From contig SLIW01000256.1 in assembly GCA_007135435.1 (NCBI GenBank), positions 1-5,830 of the forward strand: a stretch of 5,830 nucleotides of DNA, written 5' to 3'. Shown piece by piece: positions 1-4,418 of this stretch. The position numbers were made by a program, and so were the translations under genes. Each line of letters begins with the position of its first letter. The first letter of the stretch is position 1. The DNA is from Natronomonas sp. GTDB taxonomy: Archaea; Halobacteriota; Halobacteria; Halobacteriales; Haloarculaceae. Below the pieces are notes generated by a model that had not been told where the DNA came from, made no database searches, and worked only from the letters and a program-made list of their open reading frames with translations.

Positions 1-18
1 CACAACATTGCTGAGCCT

Positions 19-26
19 CTATACGA
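19..26 (+). promoter_or_regulatory. TATA-like promoter element of the MBL pseudogene
   Basis: The sequence TCTATACG holds a TATA core at 20-23, about 25-28 nt before the ATG at 48. This is the spacing expected for a leaderless haloarchaeal transcript, and no Shine-Dalgarno sequence is seen before the ATG. It is a weak match to the TATA consensus, and the upstream BRE region is only partly inside the window. Confidence 0.35.
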
Positions 27-47
27 CTTACAAGCGAACTTCCGAAC

Positions 48-628
48 ATGCCCACCGAACTCCTCCCCAGCGTTTACGACATCACTTGTACCGAAACCGA
101 AACAGGCCGCATCCGCGCCTTCCTCTTCGACGACGGCACGCTGGTCGACTGCGGTCTCCCCGACACCACTGACGCACTCCTTGAAGGCATCGCCCAGACC
201 GACATCACCGTCGACCGCCTCGTGATCACCCACGCCGACCGCGACCACGTCGGCGGCTTCGACACCGTCATCCAGGAACTGTCCCCCGAGACCTACGTCC
301 CCGTGGGAGCCGAACTCGACACCGAGTATAATTCCGACCACCGCTATGCCGACGGCGAGGAGATCGGTTCCTTCGAGACGGTCAACCACCCGGCCACCGC
401 GATCACCAGCAAGCGCTCGTCGACGAGATGCGCGGCGTGGCCGTGCTCGCGGACGTCCTCTCGGGAGCGGACCAGCGCGGCCTGCCCGATGGCAACTTCC
501 ACCTCCCGCCGGGGATCTACTCCGACGACCTGAACGAGGCGGAGGCGTCACTCGAGCGGCTCCTGCAGTACGAGTTCGCCTCCGGCCTGGTCATCCACGG
601 CTCGTCGGTGCTTGAGGACGCGCGCTAG
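48..628 (+). pseudogene. MBL-fold metallohydrolase, frameshifted and prematurely stopped
   Basis: This is a metallo-beta-lactamase superfamily hydrolase, probably cytosolic, with unknown substrate. The first part, from ATG 48, carries the metal-binding motif THADRDHVGG (H62, D64, D66, H67). Homology then breaks: the starting frame reads VNHPATA, while the next frame reads PGHRDHQQALVDEMRG and continues through AVLADVLSG to VIHGSSVLEDAR. Restoring one G near 392 gives HPGHRDHQQ, which supplies the third-histidine motif (HPGH), so a single-base deletion explains the break. A second lesion is the TAG at 626-628, followed in frame by KLEAYVYR up to another TAG at 653; a GAG-to-TAG change would fit a family-like REKLEAYV tail. 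Two lesions favour a true pseudogene, but a sequencing error at 392 cannot be excluded. The site does not look like a classic -1 slippery heptamer. The gene converges on the winged-helix gene. Confidence 0.75.
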
Positions 629-638
629 AAGCTGGAAG

Positions 639-662
639 CGTACGTCTACCGCTAGACGTACG
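639..662. repeat. 9-bp stem hairpin between convergent genes, overlapping an 18-bp-period duplication
   Basis: CGTACGTCT at 639-647 and AGACGTACG at 654-662 are perfect reverse complements around a six-base loop. The same region is a direct duplication: the 15-mer CGTACGTCTACCGCT occurs at 639-653 and again at 657-671. The hairpin lies between the end of the MBL pseudogene and the end of the winged-helix gene, where a bidirectional terminator could sit. There is no T-tract on either strand, so a terminator role is only an inference. The duplication may simply be decay at the 3' end of the pseudogene. Confidence 0.5.
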
Positions 663-680
663 TCTACCGCTGAGATCGGG

Positions 681-1526
681 TCACGCCTCGAGGAGGTACT
701 CGATCCACTCGCGGTCGATCTCGTCGGGCGACCACCGGACGTGCGCGTCGTCGGGCCTGACGACGAACCCGGCGTCCTCGATCCTCGGCAGGTGCGTATG
801 CTCGACGGAGATGCGCACGGCCTCGCGAGGGGCGGGGGTGTCCTCCGCGAGCGCTTCGACGAGGTCGTCGACCGCCATCGGTCGGTCGCGGTCGATGAGC
901 GTGGACACGATCCGCGAGCGCCGCCCGTTGGCGAGGCAATCGATCACCTCGTCGAGGCCGTCACCCGCCGCGACGAGCTGCCGGAACCGGTGGTCCTCGT
1001 AGACCGGGTGGTCGGTCGGCTCGACGGTGTCGGCCGAGCGATCCCACTCGAGCAGCCCGGCGTGTGTCAACGCGGGGAGCTGGAGCTGCTCGAGGTCGAG
1101 GCGTGCGACGTCGACGGATCGTCCGGCACTGTTCGTCGTGACGGTGTCGGCTCCGGATCCGGTCTTACCGCGGCCCCTGACGTCGCCACCGACGGCGGCC
1201 TCTTGTCGGGCACCGGCTTCGGCGGCTCGCGTTTCCGTAGCAGTTCCACCTTCGCGGGTGCTGGGTGTCTCGAGGCGCCGAGCCGTGCCGTGGCCATCGG
1301 CATCGGGTCGGCGATCGCCGTCGATCGACCCCCCATCGGGTTCGGTCCGGCGATCGGCGTCGGAGAGCTCCCAGGCGAGCGATCGAACCGCGACTGGGCC
1401 GTCCGCCTCGATCACCCGGTGGAGGACGCGGCGACGATCGTCTGTCAGCGCCCCGAGGACCTCGTTGAACGGTGAACTCGACGTCGGTCCCCCTCGGGAC
1501 GGCGCCGCGAGTTCGATCGTGACCAT
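681..1526 (-). CDS. Two-domain winged-helix (DUF7344-like) putative transcription regulator
   Basis: This 281-residue protein contains two copies of a haloarchaeal winged-helix unit similar to DUF7344. The second copy (about 190-267) is compact: EVIDCLANGRRSRIVSTL, then AVDDLVEALAE, then the helix VRISVEHTHLPRIEDAGFV and a wing. The first copy starts at about 21 (NEVLGALTDDRRRVLHRVIE, then VRSLAWELSD) and resumes at about 138 with VARLDLEQLQLPALTHAGLLEWD. About 80 low-complexity residues rich in Gly, Arg, Asp, Ala and Thr separate the halves of copy one, where the family normally has a variable loop between helices. No signal peptide or membrane segment is seen. A DNA-binding regulatory role is inferred from the fold; the target is unknown. 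The ATG at 1526 is the first start and leaves only about 20 residues before the first domain. The gene lies 118 bp downstream of the FAD gene on the same strand, so a shared transcript is possible. Confidence 0.75.
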   Translation of the reverse strand: MVTIELAAPSRGGPTSSSPFNEVLGALTDDRRRVLHRVIEADGPVAVRSLAWELSDADRRTEPDGGSIDGDRRPDADGHGTARRLETPSTREGGTATETRAAEAGARQEAAVGGDVRGRGKTGSGADTVTTNSAGRSVDVARLDLEQLQLPALTHAGLLEWDRSADTVEPTDHPVYEDHRFRQLVAAGDGLDEVIDCLANGRRSRIVSTLIDRDRPMAVDDLVEALAEDTPAPREAVRISVEHTHLPRIEDAGFVVRPDDAHVRWSPDEIDREWIEYLLEA

Positions 1527-1564
1527 ACAAAAACTAACAGATGCGGCACCAAGGGCAACGTTCC

Positions 1565-1577
1565 AAACTGTTTAGGT
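1565..1577 (-). promoter_or_regulatory. Possible promoter region of the winged-helix gene
   Basis: The minus strand reads ACCTAAACAGTTT here, about 40-50 nt before the ATG at 1526. It contains an AT-rich TATA-like core and the small odd-centred palindrome AAACTGTTT (1565-1573). If it is used, the transcript would have a leader of roughly 15-20 nt. The match is weak; the local AT-richness compared with the surrounding coding DNA is the main support. Confidence 0.22.
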
Positions 1578-1644
1578 ATCACGTCGGACGCTGAAATCGC
1601 ATTACGGCGGTCCGGGACGGTACAGGACCGGCCATCTAGATCCC

Positions 1645-2742
1645 TCAGCGATCCTCGACGATCCGATCGGCGATGTCGAGCCCGCTCTCGATCGCCAGGT
1701 AGACGCGTCCCTCGCCCGCGCCCATGACCCAGTCGCCGGCGACGTAGAGCCCCTCCGGTTCGGCACTCCGGAGCGCCTCCCGGTCGGGCGCGGCGTCGGG
1801 CAGGGCGTGCCGCCAGAACACCACGTCGGTCCAGTCGGGCTCGGCCAGCCGGTCGTCCTCGAGCAGCTCGGCGACGATGCCCGCGGCCTGGGTCTCGACC
1901 GGCTCGCTCGGCTCCCCGGCCTGGTTCGGAGGTTCGGCGTCGTCGTCCCGCTTGGCACGGTCGGTGGACCACACGGGCGCCATCTGGGCGACCAGCAGCG
2001 TCTCACCGGGCCGGATGTGACCCTCCTTCAGCTCCTCGCGGGAGAGCCAGCCCACGTCGAGCTCGCGATCCGTGTCCACGATCGCGTACCAGGGATAGTC
2101 GACGGCGAATCGATAGTGGAGGGCGATCGAGTAGATGGACCGGTAGGGGACCTCCGCGGCGGCGGCGCTCACCGTGTCGACCGTCTCCCGGTGGGTCGCG
2201 CCGGACGCGTCGAGGATCTCGGCGGTCACCGGTGCCGGCGCGGTCGCCACGACGACGTCGAACGGCCCGAGCTCGGTGCCGTCGCTGTCGACGAGCGCCC
2301 ACCGCACGGCGTCGTGGTCGCCCGTCGGGTCGTCCGCGCGTTCGACCCGCTCGACGCGGTTCCCGAACAGGATGCGCGCGTCGGCCGCCTCGAGCAGCCG
2401 CCGGGGGAGCTCGACGATCCCGTCCTCGTAGGTCCACTTGTGGTCGTGGCGGTCGTCGCCCTCGGTGATCGTCCCGTCGGCGTCGACGGTCCAGACCGGC
2501 GCGTCGATGTCGACCAGCCCATCGGTCGGGAGGCGCTCGGTCAGGAGCCGGTTCACGCGCTCGCTGTCGTCGGTGACGTAGTTCGCGCCCACGTCGTACC
2601 GGCAGCCGAACGTCTGTCTGGTCGCGGTCCGCCCGCCGACCTCCTGGTCGCGCTCGACGAGGGTGACGTCCACCGGCGCGTCCCGGAGGGCGAAGGCGAC
2701 GGCCGTGCCGGCGACACCGGCACCGACGATGGCGACGTGCAT
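1645..2742 (-). CDS. Renalase-like NAD(P)/FAD-dependent oxidoreductase
   Basis: This is a 365-residue flavoprotein of the amine oxidase/renalase-like group (similar to COG3380), probably cytosolic, with unknown substrate. The N-terminus MHVAIVGAGVAG is the FAD dinucleotide-binding Rossmann motif (GxGxxG at 7-12), followed by an acidic residue E30 at the end of the second strand (VTLVERD) and the GG motif EVGGRT (35-39). YDVGANYVTDD (49-59) resembles the conserved segment of this group. The C-terminal FAD-contacting segment is GLYVAGDWVMGAGEGRVYLA (331-350). An acidic, probably disordered stretch lies at about 261-283. I chose the ATG at 2742 rather than the one at 2775, because the Rossmann strand normally starts at the N-terminus and the extra MLLRRRALPVD is basic, unlike the rest of the protein. 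The gene lies 152 bp downstream of the MBL hydrolase gene on the same strand, with the MITE-like element between them. Confidence 0.82.
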   Translation of the reverse strand: MHVAIVGAGVAGTAVAFALRDAPVDVTLVERDQEVGGRTATRQTFGCRYDVGANYVTDDSERVNRLLTERLPTDGLVDIDAPVWTVDADGTITEGDDRHDHKWTYEDGIVELPRRLLEAADARILFGNRVERVERADDPTGDHDAVRWALVDSDGTELGPFDVVVATAPAPVTAEILDASGATHRETVDTVSAAAAEVPYRSIYSIALHYRFAVDYPWYAIVDTDRELDVGWLSREELKEGHIRPGETLLVAQMAPVWSTDRAKRDDDAEPPNQAGEPSEPVETQAAGIVAELLEDDRLAEPDWTDVVFWRHALPDAAPDREALRSAEPEGLYVAGDWVMGAGEGRVYLAIESGLDIADRIVEDR

Positions 2743-2762
2743 GTCGACCGGTAGGGCCCGAC

Positions 2763-2776
2763 GCCGCAAAAGCACC
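2763..2776 (-). promoter_or_regulatory. Possible promoter of the FAD oxidoreductase gene
   Basis: The minus strand reads GTGCTTTTGCGGCG, whose T-rich core is centred about 28 nt before the preferred ATG at 2742. That is leaderless spacing. A more AT-rich alternative, GAAAATAGTTA at 2801-2811, lies inside the inverted-repeat element and would give a leader of roughly 35 nt. Neither is a strong TATA match. Confidence 0.22.
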
Positions 2777-2789
2777 CGCTCCGCTCAGA

Positions 2790-2894
2790 CGGACGGTTGT
2801 AACTATTTTCGAGACCGCGATTCGAAACGTGGGTTTCAGCGATCGTCTCTCGGAACTCCAGTTGACGGCCGGTGAAGAATTACAACCGTCCGTA
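2790..2894. mobile_element. MITE-like inverted-repeat element (candidate)
   Basis: ACGGACGGTTGTAA at 2789-2802 is repeated as its exact reverse complement at 2880-2893, a perfect 14-bp inverted repeat. The interior can fold as an imperfect hairpin: GAGAC 2811-2815 with GTCTC 2845-2849, and GAAAC 2824-2828 with GTTTC 2833-2837 around a four-base loop. The five-base sequence TCAGA stands immediately on both sides (2785-2789 and 2895-2899), as a target-site duplication would. On this reading the element is 105 bp, non-coding, with a two-base asymmetry at the right end, and it entered exactly at the stop codon of the MBL gene, with the duplicated bases restoring TGA. The alternative is a structured 3' RNA or a pair of inverted operator sites. 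No transposase or second copy lies in the window, and I could not match the ends to a named IS family. Confidence 0.35.
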
Positions 2895-3572
2895 TCAGAG
2901 CCTCGCGGCCAGTGCGCGGACCGCCGCGTCGCCGCCGGGGGACACCGGCTCGCCGTGCCCGACGCAGGCGTGCTCGAAGGCCTCCGCCGCGATCCGGTCG
3001 ACGCTCTCGGCGAGCACGTCCAGGTCGTAGGAGTCGACCCGCCAGGGCCGCACCAGCTCGCCGTCGGACTCCCAGACGAGGTCGCCGAGCATCGCCGCAC
3101 CCAGGTCGTCGTGGAGGTAGACGACGTGGCCGGGGTTGTGCCCCGGGGTGTGGATCGCGCGGAAGCCGCCGACGCGGTCGCCGTCGTCGACCGGTCGGAG
3201 GTCGCATTCCGACAGCGGGAACAGCCGACGCATCACCCGGTGGAACGCCCCCTTGTGGTGGCTCCACGGCGGCGTCAGCTCGCCGCGAACGAGCCGGAGG
3301 TCCTCTGCGCCCAGGTGGACCGGGACGTCCAGGTCGAGGCCTCTCAGCCCACCGACGTGATCGACGTCGTAGTGGGTCAACAGCACCCGGTCGACGTCGC
3401 TTGGCTCGTATCCGGCGTCCCGGATCTCGGAGGCGAGCGAGCGACGGGGGACCGGCAGTCCGGCGTCGACGAGAGACACCTCCCCGTCGTCCACCAGGTA
3501 GGCGTTCGCCCCCACCGGTTCCGGCCACGCGACCTCCAGGAGGTGGAGGCCGTCGACCACTCGTCGGGCCAT
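2895..3572 (-). CDS. MBL-fold metallohydrolase (intact)
   Basis: This is a 225-residue metallo-beta-lactamase superfamily hydrolase, predicted cytosolic, with a two-metal active site and unknown substrate; glyoxalase II-like thioester hydrolysis is one family possibility. All ligand motifs are present in order: THYDVDH (H67, D69, D71, H72), TPGHNPGH (H145), MLGD (D164) and VGHG (H206). The early segment NAYLVDDGEVSLVDAGLP (23-40) is the usual first sheet of the fold. The length is normal for a single-domain member. The ATG at 3572 puts the fold at the N-terminus and lies about 30 nt after a TATA-like element. The stop codon at 2895 touches the MITE-like element. The pseudogene at 48-628 is a distant relative (both have a DDG, LVDxGLP, THxDxDHVGG layout) but not a close copy. 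The gene is divergent from the GNAT gene. Confidence 0.88.
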   Translation of the reverse strand: MARRVVDGLHLLEVAWPEPVGANAYLVDDGEVSLVDAGLPVPRRSLASEIRDAGYEPSDVDRVLLTHYDVDHVGGLRGLDLDVPVHLGAEDLRLVRGELTPPWSHHKGAFHRVMRRLFPLSECDLRPVDDGDRVGGFRAIHTPGHNPGHVVYLHDDLGAAMLGDLVWESDGELVRPWRVDSYDLDVLAESVDRIAAEAFEHACVGHGEPVSPGGDAAVRALAARL

Positions 3573-3580
3573 CGTCCGAC

Positions 3581-3598
3581 GCTGGCTTCGAAGCCGGC
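3581..3598. promoter_or_regulatory. 18-bp near-perfect palindrome in the MBL gene promoter (candidate operator)
   Basis: GGCTTCGAAGCC at 3584-3595 is a perfect 12-bp palindrome, and it extends to 18 bp (3581-3598) with only one mismatched pair. It lies between the TATA-like element and the start codon of the MBL hydrolase gene, where a bound repressor would block transcription. The binding protein is not known, and GC-rich DNA produces some palindromes by chance. Confidence 0.35.
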
Positions 3599-3608
3599 CC
3601 TAAAGTAC
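3598..3608 (-). promoter_or_regulatory. TATA-like promoter element of the intact MBL hydrolase gene
   Basis: The minus strand reads GTACTTTAGGG, with the core CTTTAG centred about 30 nt before the ATG at 3572. This predicts a transcript that starts at or within a few bases of the start codon, and no Shine-Dalgarno sequence is needed or seen. Confidence 0.45.
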
Positions 3609-3644
3609 CCACGGAGTCCCTCTCGATGGACAATCGCGGTCCCC

Positions 3645-3658
3645 TCCGGCCGGATCCG
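3645..3658. promoter_or_regulatory. Overlapping palindromes upstream of the GNAT promoter
   Basis: TCCGGCCGGA at 3645-3654 is a perfect 10-bp palindrome, and CGGATCCG at 3651-3658 is an overlapping 8-bp one. They end five bases before the TATA-like element of the GNAT gene, at the place of the BRE or an activator site. Palindromes this short are not rare in DNA with this composition. Confidence 0.2.
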
Positions 3659-3661
3659 ACA

Positions 3662-3670
3662 GTTATTATG
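3662..3670 (+). promoter_or_regulatory. TATA-like promoter element of the GNAT gene
   Basis: GTTATTATG is an AT-rich island in otherwise GC-rich DNA, centred about 32 nt before the ATG at 3698. It supports a leaderless or very short-leader transcript and decides the start: the upstream in-frame ATG at 3668 is inside this element and so is unlikely to be used. Confidence 0.5.
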
Positions 3671-3697
3671 CGACCCGCAGCCCCTGCTGACTCGCGC

Positions 3698-4306
3698 ATG
3701 GAGATCCGTCGACTCACCGGCGAGGAGCCCCACGTCGAGCGGTTCGTCAGGGAGCTGTGGCTCCCCTACCGCCGCGAGCTCGAGGCCAGAGTCCCCGATA
3801 CCGCGCTCACCGACGGTGTGAACGTCGTCGACCTGGAGGTCGCCTACCGGCGCGAGCTCCTGGAGCGGGACGACCACTGGACCTGGGTCGCGGTCGACGG
3901 CGACGGTGGGGGCCGCGGCGACGACGACAGCGACGATGGTGGCAGCGACCGACATCTCGACGACGCTGAACCGTTGCAGTTCCCCGAGGACGGCGAACGG
4001 GAATGGGGAGGCGACGGGAGCCTCGCCGGGTTCGTCACCGCCGACCTGGACGCCGCCTCGCCCGTCTTCGACCGCCCAGACCGGCTCCACGTCGGCGATA
4101 TCTACGTGCAGGCCGACTACCGCGGCACCGGCCTCGGCCGGCGGCTACTCGAGCTGGTCGCCCTCCAGGCGCGGGCACGGGCGTGTACCGAGCTCGTCCT
4201 GGACGTGGATGTCGACAACGAGGCCGCCGTCGGTTTCTACGAACGGCTCGGCTTCGAAGTCCGCCGGTGGGAGATGCGCGTGGACGTGGATAGCCTGCGG
4301 CTGTGA
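3698..4306 (+). CDS. GNAT-family N-acetyltransferase with acidic loop insert
   Basis: This 202-residue protein is a GCN5-related N-acetyltransferase that should move an acetyl group from acetyl-CoA to an amine; the substrate is unknown. The acetyl-CoA pyrophosphate-binding motif is QADYRGTGLGRRLL (138-151), with the core R-G-T-G-L-G at 142-147 after the strand HVGDIYV. Motif B is NEAAVGFYERLGFEVRRWEM (174-193), with Y181 at the usual place of the general acid. The open frame runs far upstream, but that part is Arg/Pro-rich antisense to the MBL gene; the ATG at 3698 starts the GNAT-like MEIRRLTGEE and matches the promoter. An insert of about 40 residues (68-107), rich in Asp and Gly, lies between the strands WTWVAVDGD and SLAGFVTADL and is probably a disordered surface loop. 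The gene is divergent from the MBL hydrolase and convergent with elp3. Confidence 0.87.
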   Translation: MEIRRLTGEEPHVERFVRELWLPYRRELEARVPDTALTDGVNVVDLEVAYRRELLERDDHWTWVAVDGDGGGRGDDDSDDGGSDRHLDDAEPLQFPEDGEREWGGDGSLAGFVTADLDAASPVFDRPDRLHVGDIYVQADYRGTGLGRRLLELVALQARARACTELVLDVDVDNEAAVGFYERLGFEVRRWEMRVDVDSLRL

Positions 4307-4346
4307 TGGATCGAAACAGTGAACGGTGATGGCGCGCCCGATGCCA

Positions 4347-4412
4347 ACCGAGGCCACCCGACCCGAGGCCACCTGACCCGACTCCACCCGACCCGGTTCC
4401 ACCCGACCCGAT
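4347..4412. repeat. 15-bp tandem repeat, four full copies plus a partial
   Basis: Units with the pattern CCCGANNCCACCCGA follow each other at 4347-4361, 4362-4376, 4377-4391 and 4392-4406, with a partial CCCGATG at 4407-4412. The first unit starts with A rather than C, the second has one T for C, and the fourth has G for A at its fifth base; the middle two bases vary (GG, GG, CT, TT). The array fills most of the 112-bp gap between the convergent GNAT and elp3 genes, ending six bases before the elp3 stop. It is probably a variable-number minisatellite. A termination role cannot be judged; there is no T-tract. Confidence 0.8.
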
Positions 4413-4418
4413 GCTTGA

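Noticed and set aside
381..395. Programmed ribosomal frameshift at the MBL break
   Set aside because: There is no X XXY YYZ slippery heptamer in the starting frame, and a second stop lesion follows downstream, so gene decay or a sequence error is simpler.
612..1475. 287-codon plus-strand open frame antisense to the winged-helix gene
   Set aside because: It has no recognisable domain, while the minus strand shows two homologous HTH units and ends in a consistent stop at 681.
1608..1630. CGGTCC/GGACCG hairpin after the FAD gene as a terminator
   Set aside because: A 6-bp stem with an 11-base loop and no T-tract is expected by chance in this composition.
1807..2754. 315-codon plus-strand open frame antisense to the FAD gene
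   Set aside because: It shows no motifs and has a biased composition; the opposite strand encodes a complete FAD-binding protein.
2912..3697. Plus-strand extension upstream of the GNAT start
   Set aside because: The residues are almost all Arg, Pro, Gly and Ser and are antisense to the intact MBL hydrolase; the GNAT fold and promoter both point to the ATG at 3698.
4347..4412. CRISPR array
   Set aside because: The units are 15 bp and directly adjacent with no unique spacers, so this is a simple tandem repeat.
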